The notes under the pieces were generated by a model that was not told the DNA's origin, made no database searches, and was given only the letters and a program-made list of their open reading frames with translations. This document shows, piece by piece, positions 20,429 through 33,479 of a DNA stretch of 64,000 nucleotides; the first letter of the stretch is position 1; each line of letters opens with the position of its first letter. Source of the DNA: Dromaius novaehollandiae (lineage: Eukaryota > Chordata > Aves > Casuariiformes > Dromaiidae); NCBI RefSeq assembly GCF_036370855.1, contig NW_026991456.1, forward strand, positions 2,728,001 to 2,792,000, given 5' to 3'. A program made the translations under genes and the position numbers.

Positions 20429-20926
20429 ATGGCAGGGGGAGCAACCCAAGTAGCTCTCCTTGTAGCGATGCTGGGACTGGGACTCCAAGGGGTGAAAGGC
20501 GAACCAATGTTAGTGAAATGGGGTAGTAACAATCTATGACTCACCTGGCAAACCGGACAGGAAATAAGCAATTTTGCCTGACGTTGGTGGGTGCGGGGCA
20601 GCCCTTTTAAGACATGCTTAATAGGGGTCCCATTGAATTTGACCGTAGACCTACCAAAGCTGAGAGAGCATTGACACGCTGAATGCGTCATTGCCCTGGG
20701 ACCCGCAAGAGCTTGACCTTCTGGGTTCAGTAGTGGTAATTGGCTTGGGCTAGGACCATGGGCCAGGCAATTACTAATAGAAGAGTTGCACCTGCTACTG
20801 ATGCTCGTGCTAGGTATATTAGTATGTAGACTAGTGTTTAGATGCTTGGTAAGACAACTGCTAGAAAAGGGGTGGTCCCACCCACACCCACACTATGAAC
20901 GCTTAACCCGCGACACGGCAATTTAA
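20429..20926 (+). pseudogene. env: ERV-C short env-like frame with four in-frame TGA codons
   Basis: From ATG 20429 one frame runs 165 codons to TAA 20924-20926. It begins with a signal-peptide-like stretch (VALLVAMLGLGLQG) and ends with a membrane anchor (LLLMLVLGILV) plus a basic tail. Only TGA codons interrupt it (20537, 20579, 20672, 20714), each followed by C; there is no TAA or TAG and no frameshift. A usual envelope gene is three or more times longer, so the surface subunit and most of the ectodomain are missing. It lies between pol and the polypurine tract. It cannot encode a normal envelope protein. Confidence 0.7.
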
Positions 20927-20949
20927 AGCAAATAGCATAGTCAAAGCAT

Positions 20950-20962
20950 GGGGAGGGGGAGA
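20950..20962 (+). promoter_or_regulatory. ERV-C polypurine tract
   Basis: GGGGAGGGGGAGA directly precedes the 3' LTR and is the plus-strand primer for reverse transcription. Confidence 0.9.
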
Positions 20963-21192
20963 TGTAGGGAACGGCGATCAGAAGATCTCGCGATGGCACG
21001 GAAAGAGGAAGGAAGAGGAAGGATATGACGTAGAGATAGCAGTATGCTTGTAGGTATATAAGCAAATACATGCGTACAATAAACGCCATTTGCAGCATCC
21101 TCATATTGGTGTCAGTGCTCATTGGCCCGGAGGCTGGGGGAGCCTCCGTGCCGTCTCAGGCGAACGGGAGATTGTCGCATCAGAAGGCGACA
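20963..21192 (+). mobile_element. ERV-C 3' LTR
   Basis: 230 bp, two substitutions from the 5' LTR, same TATA box and AATAAA. Followed by the second copy of TCGCCC. Confidence 0.93.
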
Positions 21193-21198
21193 TCGCCC
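21193..21198 (+). repeat. ERV-C target-site duplication, right
   Basis: TCGCCC, identical to 14781-14786. Confidence 0.9.
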
Positions 21199-22144
21199 CA
21201 TGGCAGAGGGGCCGTGGGGCTGAGCAGGGCCGGCAGCCCTTGCTAAGGTGCCTTTGTGCTGGCCCCAGCACGGCCCCCGGCTGCAGCTGAGCTCACGCTG
21301 GCAGCTCCTGCATGGTGCCCACGGGACGAGCAAACCAGGATCCCGCACCCAGGCCTGGGGAGGTTTGTGCTCCCGACCCCTGCTTAAGAGGCCGCTGCTT
21401 GAACCCCTGAGCTGCAAGGCCCCCCTGCAGCCTGGCACCAGCTCCGCACTCGCACTGCCAGCTCCCAGTGCTCCAGGACCCTCATCTTCCTCCTGAGCAG
21501 CCCCTGAGTCGGGGGAGAATCCCCCACTCTTCTCCACCCCAACTGTGGGAGGCCCATGGGAGAGGAGCCTTCCCAGAGCGAGACCCCTCGCAGGTGGGTA
21601 ACGCACACAGGTGCTGCAAACACAACCCCAGGCCCCAGGGGAAACCCTGCTCCTGCCAGGACACAGGCTCCAGCCCTGCATCTACCCCCATGGAGAGACG
21701 GGCCGGGGCTGGGGAGGGAGGGGGCTGTCTCGGGGCAGGGGCTGCTGGCAGGGAGCTCAGCTGAGCCTTGGCCAACTGGCGCTTTGCAGCAAAACCAGAG
21801 TGTCTCAATCTGCTCGCCACTGTCTTGGCATGCTGGAAAGAGAGGACATCTGCCACACCCAGAACAAGCCAGAGTCCTGCAGAGAATAAGTTCTCCCCCT
21901 CGCTCTTGTCTCCCTAAAAAAACAACACGCACTCGGGATGAAGAAACAGGGCTCTATCTTTGCGGAAAGCACAATAAAGGCATGAAGGGGGAGCACAAGA
22001 GTGGGACAGGCTGCACTCCAGGTGTTGAGCTCTCCTGTGGCTGCAGCAGATGCCAGCAATGGCCCAGACCTTCCAGCACACTTGCTTGTCTGCGGCGTGC
22101 CGCACCAGGGCATTGGCACAGCTGTGCCAGCTCTGCTCAAAGAG
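21199..22144. other. 3' flank of the maestro-family gene
   Basis: GC-rich host sequence with no recognised exon. It probably holds 3' UTR of the minus-strand gene ending at 22145. No minus-strand AATAAA is evident here; the nearest candidate (14107-14112) lies on the far side of ERV-C. Confidence 0.4.
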
Positions 22145-25100
22145 TCACCTCCTGGCGGGACGGGGACCCCTCTGCCATGCTCTCTGCAGCCACTGACCCA
22201 GTGCTCCAAAGCTGAACCTCGATGGAGACGTTGTCCTGGCACTTCTCAGGTTCAGCAAGGTCTGTGTCACCAGGCAACGCACTGAGGGGTCAGGGTCATT
22301 TTCCAGGAGCTGGAGGGCTGACAGAGAAAGCAACAGAGCAGATAACAGACTCCCCTCTTTGCAGAGAGCCCACCAAGCACCCCCAAAGAGGGCCAGGCCC
22401 ACCCAGCTCTTCCCAGGGTGGGCAGGGAGCACGTGGCACAAACAGAGCAGCTGCAAGGTGCTGCTCAGGAACGCCCCAGGTGACCCCCAAATACCCCCTC
22501 CTCTGCCCCACGCAGGGACACAGGGCCTTCCTTGCCTGGGGCAGGGCAGCGACCTGCAGCTCACTTCCCAGGCCCCTTCTTCCCCCTGCCAGGGCCACCT
22601 GACACAGTGCTGCTCTCACTCACCCTCGCAGATCTCCTGCACCTTCGCCGCCTTCTGCTTCACTTGCTGCCCAATGAGCCCTAGGCAAACACCTCCTGTC
22701 ACTCCTCCTCCTCCCCACCAAGCCCCCAGCAGCACACCTCCCATCTGGCCTTGCCAGCCTGGCCACGCATCCTCCTCCCCTTGGGCAAGGCTGGCCCCAG
22801 CGCCATCCCCGGGCTGCAGCAGCCAGGCATGCTGGGAGCGACTGAAGAACCTCCTCGCAGCCCAGCTGCATGCTCAGCCATGGCACTGGCCTCCTGGCTC
22901 ACCAATGAGCCTCACGGCTGCCTCCCGCAAGGAGGCCTGAGGGTTCTCCAAGTAGGGCCGGCTCTGCTGCAGGTATTGCTCCACTCTGCTCCTGTCCCTC
23001 AGCACCTGAGGACAGCACAAGGCCAGGGGCTTGGCACCCAGACTCCCTGCGCAGCCAGGCCTGCCCCTCCTCCCAGCACCCACCTCCTCTCCCTTCCTGG
23101 TCACACCTCCCAGCTAGAACCTGGGTGCTACCAAGCTGCGGAGGCAGCACAGGGCACACTGTGGCCTGCGGCTGCCGAGATCCCCCCAAGCCTTCTGCCA
23201 AGGAGCAGCCACACCAGGGGCCCCTTCAGCATCCTGAGGGGCAGCAACGGCAGAGGGGCCTGCAGCAGAGCCCATCACGCCTGGGGCTCTGCACTGCAGC
23301 AGGGCGCCAGGGGCACAGCTCTGTGCCCTGCACACTGTGCAGGGGGCCAGCCCTCATCCGGCCTCGACCACAGGCACTTTGGCATTGTCCTTACCAGGTA
23401 CTCCCCGATCTTCCACGTCTCCCATGCTCTGGCCAGTTGCTCGAGCTCCTCCCACTTCAGGAGCTGTGCAGCACTGACAAGGGCTTCCCGAGAGGCCTGC
23501 GGAGCAGCAGAGACCGGGAGATGCCACCACAGCCGGGGAACGACACCCTGCATCCCCCTCATCTCGCCAAGGCTTGGAATGGGAAGATGTAGCTTGGCAC
23601 CAGGGCTGCCCCTCGCTGAAGGCACAGGCAGCTCGGCCTTGCCCTTGCGCACACAGGCAGTTGCACCTCACGCTGACGTGCATTCAAAGGGACACTTGTC
23701 AGCAGCCCTTGCCACGGTGCTCAGGCCCACCCAAGGCATGTCAGCATTGCTCCCCAGAATCACCGCTCCGTACCTGGGCCACGCTCGCGATCTGCTCACT
23801 CATGTGCAGCAAGAGCGGCACCAGGCTCCTCTGCACATGCTGCTTCAGCCACCGTTTGTTCTTCCCCACCACACTCCCCATCAGGTCTTTGAAGACGAGG
23901 ATGGAGAGCTCTCGCACTGTGCGGTCTTTCTGTGGGGAGGGAGGAGAGCAGGGGAAGCCTCAGCAGTGACTCCAGCAACTGGCCATGAGCAGAAGGTTCT
24001 CCATTGCAAGGCTTCATCCTCTCCAGGCACCACTGTCCCCCACCCCGGCCGGAGGGCGGAGCTGGCCACAAGCCTCTGCGGAGGCAGCCTGCCCAAGGAG
24101 GGTTGCCGGCAGCAGCAGCACAAGCTTCCCTGGCCTCTGTCTCCCTCTGCCTCTGCAGGGAACTTCCTGTGGCTCCATCAGGGCCCCCGCGCAGAAGAGG
24201 AGCACAGAAAGGCACAGCCCCGCGGCATGGCCTCTCCCTTGCTCTCTAGCCTGCTCCTGCCTCTTTGCTCATCTCTGACCCAGGCTGTGACAAGCGCTGC
24301 AAGGACTCGAGCGCGACACGGAGCAGCCGAGGGCAGAGAGGGGGCTTGTTTGGTCGAGTCCCACAGCCCAGCACACCAAGGCCAGCACAGGCAATGGTCT
24401 GACACACACACAGCAAAAGGCTTCCTCACAGGCAGCAGGGCCTGGGGCAGGAGGGACAGATACACATGCCCATGGGCACACAATGGTGCAGAGGGACACA
24501 CAGCACCCACAGCCATGCATACAGACCCCCGGACACGCCACGAGAGCCCCTGGCTCTCCCACCAGCCTTACGTCAGCAAAGAGCAGCAGAAGCTTCTCCG
24601 CCAGCTTCAGAGCCATGGGGTTGGAGCCCTTCTGCTCTAGGTAGCTGAGGATGTTGCGCAGCAGCAGCAGGCTTCCCACACGCATGTCCCTGCGAACATC
24701 CTGCAGACACTCCAGGAGCTCTGGCAGCATGCTCTGCATTTTCCTTGCCTGGGGGAAAGACACAACTTCCTTTGGGGGAAGCAAGGCCACGAACCCCTGG
24801 CCAGAAGGGCTCTGGCGGCTGATTTCCCATCAGGGCTCAGGCTCCAGGGCCAGGGCTCCACACACCCCCACCCCCACGGCTTGGGCACAGAGGCTGCAGT
24901 GCAGGGCAGCCATCTCCAAGGGGGCCCTCAGCAAGCTAGGGCCTCTCTAGGGAGGAAGGCTGCTGCCTCGGGGCCCAGCAGCAGCCGGCTGCCTTAGCCT
25001 GGCCCTCTGCTCTGGCTCATCCTCCCTCTCCCAGCGGGGCTCTGGGCACAGCGCTCCCACAACGGAGGCTCTTTGCAGCTGCCTCGCTTGCTGCTGGGCC

Positions 25101-28100
25101 TGCATCTCTGCCTGGCACAGCCCAGACGCGCCACCACTGGGAGCTCTTCCCGCGGGGCACTGGTGCCTTTCTTCTGGTGCAGCACAGCCAAGGGCCTGGC
25201 ATGAAAGACTCGGGGCACGTGAACGGGGCAGCAGGTACCCAGAAGTAGCTACTGCACCTCCTGATTGCCAGCAAAGTCCAAGCTACTGTCTGGCCCAGGG
25301 CCTCCTGGCAAGCCCCAGGCTGCCAGCATGGCTCCACCCAGCTGCCCCCCTGCTCACCATCTCGGGGCTTGTCGACAGCCTCAGGAGGCCTCTGAATGCC
25401 AGTGTGCGCATCTCCAGGCCCTGAGTCTGCACAGAACTCCAAAGCAGCGGCAGGACGGCATCATCCGTATCGGCGAGGTCAGGGCACTCCAGCAGCTGAA
25501 ATGCACACAGCGCTCAAAGACGGGCAGAGCCGGCACCACTGCCTGCATCCTGCAGCCCACCCCCAATTCAGGCCAAGGGCTCCAGGCTCTCACCAAGCTC
25601 AGCTCACACGCAGCAGCAATCGTGCAGACACTCCCAGGCCCTGCTCCCAGCCCTGCGCCTCACGGCACACGGCACACACCGCTCGCCTCCCCCTCCCGGC
25701 CTCCCAGCCCTCTGCAGCCTCCTCTTCTCAGCCCTTCCAGCAGCACTTGAACACAGACAGTTGCCTCAAAGCAGGCAGCAAATACAAGTGCTTGCGAGTG
25801 GTTGCCCAGCAGAAAGGAGCCAAGGCCAGGGCAACTAAGAGGAGGCCATGTCTTGCCCCAGCTCCATTCACCAGCAGCACCCCACAGGCATGGGCACCAG
25901 CGAGCACAGCACTTAGAGGCACCTCCAGAGAGGCACCGCTTGCCATGAGGCCCACCTCAACGAAGAAAGCCATGGCGGGCAGCTGACGACACTGGTCCTC
26001 CCTCCTCAGCACACTTGCCAGCTGGCAGAAGATCCAGCGACACAGGTGTCTGGGAACTCCCCTCACCACTCTGGCAGAAGCAAGAAGGCACTGCTGGTCA
26101 CAGCCTTCCCACACATCCCATTTCCTGACTCCTTTGCATTCCTCTCCCCCTGGGGCCTTCCCAGCTGCTGCTGCGGCTGCTGCTCCTCTTGCACCTTTCC
26201 CGGGGCTCTGCCCTCGCTGGCACTGCAGCCACACCATCCCCAATGCTCTCTGCGATGGGAGCCCAGGCCCCACGCGAGGGCACTCCAGGCCTTTGGGAGG
26301 GCACCACTCCTGTGAGGGACCCTCTCCCACCACTCCAAACACCACCTGCTCCCCCAGCAACTCTCCCAGCTGCCCAGCAATGGGGCAGGCAGATCCCATG
26401 GCCCTTTTGCTGGGGGACCCCTTGCCACAAGTGCTCAGGCTGCAGCTCCTCTCTTGCAGAACTGGGGTCCCCCCTCACCCACAGGGAAGGACACTGGGGG
26501 GGCACCCCAAGTCCAGGGAAGAGGTGCTGGTGGAGAGCAGGGAGAAAAGGGCTGTACCTGGCCAGCACAGACACTCCCCTCTGAGATGTCTCTGCACGCA
26601 GAAACAGCTCCCAGCCACCCTTCCTCTCAACAGCCAGGGCTGCATGCTGATAGCCAGCGCAGCTGAAGAGACCTTTCATGGCCTCCACAGCGCACCTGCA
26701 TGGAGCAAAGCCCACGTCACACGGCCAGCCTGGCCCTGCCTCCAGGTCCGAAGCAGAGACGGGGCACTGGGATCCAGCACCTCACGTGGCTGCAGGCACG
26801 GGACTCATCCCGTTGGCATTCCCTCAGGAAGATGTTGGCCTCCTGGTGGGTGAACTCTGCTGTGAAGACCATCTGAAAGAGCAGCGCCAGGAAGAACTGG
26901 GGGAAAAACGCCTTCACCACCTGCGCGCAGGCGGGCTCCTGGACGATTGCATGCAGTGCTCTCGTTGCCTGCAGAAAACACCCAAACACACCTCTCACTC
27001 CACAGCAGCGCCTCCCACGCTTCCTGAAACCCCGAGGTGGGAGCCTCAGGCACAGCCTTGCACCATGGGAAATGCAGATGGAGGGCACAGCCTTGCTGCC
27101 TCACCAGGGTCAGTGCCCACAGGCTCTTGGGCCTCAGCTCCTCTCTGTACACAAGGAGCCTTCCTGCGCCAGCAGGACCATCACCTGCGCAGGCTTCATG
27201 CAGCGTGCAGGTTCTGCCAGGATCCCTGTCCCAGGCCTTGCCTTTGGCTCAGGTTTTGCAGGAGCCCTAGTCCAGCCCCGAGCCTTGCCCTGAACACTAC
27301 CCTGCGTTTCCAGCCTGCCGAGAGAGCTTGGGGGATGCAGGGGCAGGGTGGGATGGAGATGTCCTGGGCATGGCCAGCCTGGCTGGTTGTGTGCAGAGGC
27401 CCAAGCAGCACTCGGCAGGCCCGTGTGCTGGCAGTCGGAGGCCTGGCGCTGGGCACATTGTCTCCATGGGCCCAGGCGAGGTCCCTGCTTGGGGGCACAT
27501 AGGCAGGGGAGAGATGGTGCGCAGAGGCAGCTGCCAGCCTGCAGGCAAGTGAGGCCTCGTCCCCTAACTCACGGCCAGGGGAAGGATGCAGCTGTTGTCC
27601 CTCTCGCAGCTGGACTGCCTGCGCAGTGGACGCTCCTCCAGCAAGCTCAGCAGCTCCCGCAGCACGTCTCTCGCAACCAGCGGCTTAGCCATCAGCACCT
27701 TCCACAGGGTCATGGCGGTGCTGCAGGCCCACAGTGCTCTGTCAGTGGTGCCTCCTTGGCCACAGCGCCACAGCCTGGGCAAGCCCTGGAGGGCCAGGGC
27801 TGTCTGGCAACCCTGGCCCTACCCACCCCCTCCTCGCTGGGAGCCCAAGGGGGTCCTGCCCACGCAGGCAGGACAGCACCAGGATGAAAGGCCCTTGTGG
27901 AGCCAGCAGCGAGCAGAGCTGCTGGGCTCTGCGCATGAAGGCAGGCACACTTGCTCAGCTCTGGCTTCTGAACACCTGCTTGATGCACCAGGGCTGCGCA
28001 GTGCTGGGACAGACAGAGGGCCCTGCCCTTCAGGGGCGGCCTGGGAGGCTCCTTGCGTCTGGCCCTCTTTGGGCCCCTCTCCCCATGTGCCATGAGCCCT

Positions 28101-31100
28101 CCAGCCTCAGGGGCCCCATACCTGTTGCACAGTGGCGAGCAGTACAGCAGGCTCACGGTCACCTCAGCAGGCTTCGAGCAGGCCAGCTGGCAAAGGGTCC
28201 TGTTTAGCGTGACCCGGGCCGAGAACTCCCTGACGTACTTCAGGTTTCGGTAGAGGCACCTGATGATCCGCGACACCTGCAAGACACATGGGCGAGACTG
28301 GGACTGCTACCAGACAGCAGCCATTACCCACCTCCCACGGAGATCTCCTCCCCTCTACACCACTCCCAACGCTCCTGGCTGCATTCAGAGGCGGTCGGGT
28401 GCTCAAGAACCCTGGCTCTGGTGCGGGGAAACAATGGCCCACAGGGCTCGAGGCCCAAGCACGCCAGCCCCAGGCTGCTTACGTCTTCCAGCGCAGAGAC
28501 AGCACCCAGCACGAACATGTTGAGCAGGTGGGTAGCCACCACCGTGCTGTAGCTGCTGCAGTTCCTCATGCCCTCCATGGCTGTTACAATGACGTCGGTC
28601 GCCTCAGAAGGATGGAGGTTTTTCACAAACAGCTATGGGAGAAAGGAGGTGAAGGGAGAAACGTCACGCTGTGTGCCACGGTAGTGGCGCTTAGCTGAGC
28701 AGTGCACGCAGCTCTGGAGAGAGGTGTGGGGCAAGGCTGGCACCGTGGCCCCAGCAGAGCCAGCAGCGCATGCTGTGCTGGGCAGTGGCACCACGGGGCA
28801 TGTGGCCAGAGGGCCATCAGGGCAAGGGAGCATGGCTGGGAGCAGGGTCACTGCACTGCCTCTGCAGGCAACCACAGCTTGCTGGTGGCCAGCAAGGCTG
28901 CAGCTGCTGCTGGCATCTTGGAGGGAAGCCTCTGGCTACGCCCCACTCAGGCACAGTGGAAGAGACACCAGGGAGGGCACGGCTGCTGCCACGCTGCAGC
29001 CATTACGCAAGCTACCACTGAGCGCTGCTTCACTCCCTCGCACCACTCTGCAGGAACCGTGAGGCCCTCTCAGCCCTACTCTCTAGGGATCCCTTTGCTC
29101 ATCCAAATCTCCTGATGACCCCATGGCCAAGAGGCCCAGCAAAGCAGGTGCTCCTCACCCTCATGATCACACTGATGTTGCTGGTCCAGCAAAGGCAGAG
29201 CGCATCCTCAGCTTCCACCTCCTTCTGGCACTCTACATGCTCTGCATCATCCTGAAAGGGCTCCCTGCCTGAACAGCAGCAGAAAGACAGAGCGGTCAGC
29301 AGGGGTGATGGAGACTTGAAGGTGGCACGCCCATGGCGGCAGGGAGAAACCAGCCTGGCAGAGAAAAAGGCCATGCCAGGAACGCATGGGGAGCAGCATT
29401 CCCAGGGAGGCTCGGCGCCTATTCCACAGCAGAGAAGGGCAACTGCTTCAAAGGGTACCAAAAGCTTGAGGGCTGGCACTGCACTTTCTGCTGTGAAGCA
29501 CCACAGAAGCCCAACGAGGAGCACGGGCTGCTGAGCATTTGCCACACCAGGGGGATTCAGGGCAGCTACTAACATACTGCTCCTCTCCTCCTACATCAGC
29601 CAGGTTTCCTGCTCCTTTGTCTCACGGAGCAGAGGGGCCCAGGCAGTGGCATGCCTTCCCTGGCCTTGCCAGGAGGTCTGGCTCCAGAAGGACGCAGCCC
29701 ACCACAGCTTCTCTTACGTTTTCGTTGCACGACGAATCTGAACAGGCAATGAAGAGCATCCAAAGCGCCACGGTTCGTCTCCGCGTCCTCATAAGCGCAG
29801 CAAAGGATGAGACGCCCCACCAGCTGTCCCAGCATTGGGACAGAGATCTTTCCAGAGCAGGTGGGGCTCTCATCAACTCCTCCAAAGGGGCACCAGACCT
29901 GGGCAAGGAGGAAGGGCTGATGGCAGGCAGTCCCCACCACAGCCCTGAAGCCAAGAGTCTGCCCAGGCATGCATCCCAGCTGAGGCAAAGCTTTGGAGGG
30001 CCCTGCACGCCTTGGCTCCCCAGGCAGCCGCGCAGCAGCCCAGGCAAGGCAGCACTGCCACACCTGGCCTCACATCATGCTCCCCGCGCACTCCTGCCCT
30101 GCACAGTGCTGGCGGCACAGCTGCCTCCTCAGAAAAAAACGACTGCAGACAGAAGCTCATGGCAAGAGGGCCAAAGACCTTGGGCTTCAGGCCAGAGCCT
30201 TGCTGACCGCTTTCACCTCTGCCCAGGCTTCCCTTAGAAGGGCCCCTAAGCTGCAGGCTGCTCTGCTCTGCAGGGAAGGGGCAAAGGGGTGGCTGGAAGG
30301 GGCCTGGCTCCTTACCTCCAGCGAGGAATAGTTGGCCAGCAAGTTGCTCAGCCTTCCAATCCTCCCCACGGCCCTCTCACGCACAGCTGCTCTCTCCGAG
30401 GTTGTGAAGGGCAACAGGAGCTGGGAGGAGAAAGGCTACTGGTCTGCCCGCAGAGCTGAGGCCCGCTCCAGCAGAAGCGGCTCTGCTAAGCCCCTGGCTG
30501 CATTGCTCCAGTCCAGCAAGGCTTCCTCAGAGCTGCAGCAAAGCCTGCAAGGGGCTTCCTGCTCCTTCCCCAAGGCAGGAAGCCAGACCCCCACCCCCTC
30601 CACACACCCTGCTCCTTTCCATGCCCCCCTCCAGAACATCGCCCTCTGGGCCCTCTGCAGTAACGCAGGCCTTTAGGGCAGCACCTTCCCTGGGAATCTG
30701 CCCTGGGCAGCCTGGGCCACGGCCTCTTGCGATGGCCCAGGAGCGCAGGCGGCAAGGCTTTCCCAGGACCCGGGAGCAGTCTGGGGAAGGGGAAGGGACT
30801 TGGGCTGCAGCCAGGGCACGCTGGGATCACCCCAGAGCACAGGGGGCAACCCCTGCTCACCCAAGGGAGGGGGGCCCCCTCCCTGCAGTGTGCTGCCTGC
30901 ACATGGCACTGACGGGGGGCATGTCCACTTGAGGGGGTCACTTCCCTCTGAGCTCAAGAAGGGGCCCTGGGAAGCCCACCCTTTGCAGATGCCACACCTG
31001 CAAGATATGCTGCAGCTCCAGGAGGCTGGAAGTGGCAGACTTGAGCACCAGCACCTCCAGCATGCTGTCCATGCTCTCCAAGGTCTGCAAGGAGGACACA

Positions 31101-33476
31101 GGGCTGTGGCACTCCTTCACCACTCCCTCCGACCCCCAGCAAACTGAGTTGAACTCCTGCTGCCAGGGCACGACACCCACTGCCTTGTGGTGCCCAGGCA
31201 GAGGCCTCACCATAGGAGAGCTGCTGCACACAGACCAGCTCATGGGCACTGCCCGTGGCCCAGCCCAGGGGAAGGGGACCAAGGCAGGACGGTCAGAAAG
31301 CAAAGCTGAGATCCTGCCCTCTCTGGCATCTTACAATCGCCTCTCAGCACAGCCTAGACAGGGGCAAGCCCAGAGCGGCTGGCAGGCTCCCTGTGGCTCA
31401 CCCAGTGCATACCTTGGAATACAGGGATGTGTCCAGCTTCTCCACGTCTTCTTTGGGAGGAAGCAAGAAGACACTCCTGAAGCAGGCATGCAGCAGGCTG
31501 CTCTTTTGGCCCTCCAGAACTGGCTCCACTGCACTGCAAAGACAGAGAGATGCCTGCTCGACACTGGGGCTGGGAGCGCTGCCTTCATGCCTTGACGGAA
31601 GGGGGATGTGGATATCTGGGGCAGGAGTCCCTGGGCTGCTACAGAGAACAGCTAGGGCAGCCCTGCAGGGACGCGCCCCCTCCTTCCATGACACTGCTCC
31701 AGGCACAGAGGGCAGTCCTGGCGGAGAGGCCTCACGCCTTCTCAACCATCTGCCTCCCCTCCTGGGGTAAAAGCCCAGCTGCCCTGGGCAGCTGCAGGCA
31801 CCCCTCTGCCTGCCCAGCTGCCCTCCTGACAAGCCCAGGGCACAGGAGAGCAGAGGCCCAGCAGACAGCACCGACAGCCTCCCCCCACCATGGGGGACAC
31901 CTCCCTGACAGGCACGGTGACACCAGGGCCACGCTGTGGAGAGCTCTGGGACAAACCAGCCCCTCGGCTAGGTACCTCATTGCCGTGAGAGCAACCATGG
32001 CTTGCTGACGTACTGCTGTGCCCAGCTGGTCCAGGGGCTCCTCTTCCAGCAGCACCTGCAGAGCACAGCCAGCAGTCAGGCTTGGCAACTGCCACCACCC
32101 AGCACTAGCACACCAGCAGCAGTCTGCGAGGCAGGCAGAGCCCTGCTGCCCCCATCCCTGCACCGCAGCCCACAATGGCCCCCACCTCGCCAAGGCCTCA
32201 GCTCGCAGGGCTTCTCAGCGGCACCCGCACTCCTGTCGGCAGGAGCTCTTTGCCAATGCATCCTTGCCCCAGCCCTCCCAATGCCCGAGTCCTGTCCTCA
32301 GAGCTGGGTCTGTGCCCAGTGCCCTTGACCCCTTCCGCAGACCTGCTGCATCTCCCCTCACCTTGATATGCTCGGCCAGCTCGTATCTGCAGCAGAAAAC
32401 ATCCAGGCCCCACGACAAGGCCTTGGAGCTGCTGCCTCTGCAGAGGGTGCAGATGGATGCGAGAAACTTCAGCTTCTGCACCTCTTCCTGACACACGGGC
32501 AAGAGAGACGGAGGGAGGCTCAGAGGGCACAGCAAAGGCCAGCAGGACCAGAGCAGCCAGGCGGCTGCAGTGCTCTGCGGAAGCCCTGGATGGCAGTAGC
32601 TCTGCACAGACATCTGCCTCCCAGCACCCTCGCAGCAGGCACCAGACCCGGCGCAACCCAGAGGGAGACTCAGGCACGGCCCCCATGCACATGGCTGCAG
32701 CTACCTTCTGTCTGCCGCTCACAAAGTCCCGGATGAACTCCAGGGCTTCCTCATCCTCTCTGGACAGCGCTGACCAGCTGCAGATGGAAGACCTTGCACC
32801 TGAGGAAGGAAGAGAGACAGCAGGAATGGAGACACTCACTGCAGGCAGCAGCGAGGAGCACTCTCAGCTCCGCCCTCTCTCCAGCCATGGCCTGCTCCCG
32901 TGGACGCAGTCTCCCCCAGGCTTCTCCGGGCTGCAGGGTGCCCAGCACACGGGCTGCCATGCTGGAGCCAGCAAGGCGGGGGGAACGCCTCAAGGCACCG
33001 GGGTTGGGAACTTGCTCGCAAGTGGGCAGGAAAGGTCCCCGTCCCGCAGCGTCGCTCCTCCTTCCACGGAGCTGACGCTCGCTGCCCGTCCCAGGGAGCA
33101 GAAGCTGGGTCCATCTACACTCTCCCTTCCTTGGCGCACGCTGGGCTGGGGCCGGCTCCCAAGGCCTGAGCGGGCCCAGGCATCCGGGCACCGCCGTGCC
33201 ACCACCCCTGGGGACCCCGACGCCAGTATGCAGGGCAGACAGGAGCCCGGCACAGAGCTGGGCGCGCTCCCCGGCCCCGGCCTGGCCCCGTGGGGCCGCT
33301 CACTCACTGCTCGGTGGGCTCTGCGACGCCTGGCGCTCGCACCCCTCACAGGGTTCCGGGGCAGAGCTGCTCCCCTGGGCAGCCCCGTCCTGCTGCTGGG
33401 CCGCCCGGGGGCTGCGGGGGTGCCCGTCCTCCTTCTCCCAGGCTGCCCGGGGGCGGCTGGGGGGTCTCTCCTCCAT
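22145..33476 (-). CDS. Maestro heat-like repeat (MROH) family protein, 22 exons
   Basis: I assembled 22 exons with GT/AG sites and consistent phases: 33476-33308, 32799-32705, 32487-32362, 32055-31976, 31533-31413, 31084-30998, 30420-30316, 29898-29718, 29268-29159, 28632-28483, 28276-28122, 27720-27573, 26968-26781, 26695-26558, 26070-25956, 25495-25358, 24748-24572, 23929-23774, 23496-23395, 23005-22903, 22680-22624, 22317-22145. They sum to 2874 bases: 957 codons plus stop, no internal stop. The N-terminus (MEERPPSRPRAAWEKEDG) is disordered; the rest is alpha-helical HEAT-like repeats. Exons with KDRTVRELSILVFKDLMG and LLLLRNILSYLEQKGSNPMA are typical of avian maestro heat-like proteins. 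Function is poorly known in the family; HEAT arrays usually bind proteins. The start ATG (33476) lies at the edge of a CpG-rich promoter. Which MROH member it is cannot be decided here. Confidence 0.85.
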
Positions 33477-33479
33477 CCT

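Larger units (their letters stand above)
14787..21192 (+). mobile_element. ERV-C: near-complete alpharetrovirus-like provirus
   Basis: A 6.4-kb provirus with 230-bp LTRs (14787-15016, 20963-21192), a tRNA-Trp primer site, gag, pro, pol, a short env-like frame, a polypurine tract and a 6-bp target duplication. The primer site, the TGTAGG LTR start, the GGGGAGGGGGAGA tract, the duplication length and the Gag start all point to the alpharetrovirus group. The layout differs from avian leukosis viruses: the leader is very short, pro is in its own frame, and env is reduced to about 165 codons. LTRs differ at two sites, implying recent insertion. It lies on the strand opposite to the neighbouring maestro-family gene. 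Confidence 0.93.

Noticed and set aside
22751-24640. 629-codon plus-strand frame
   Set aside because: Antisense to several well-spliced MROH exons in GC-rich DNA; composition is not protein-like.
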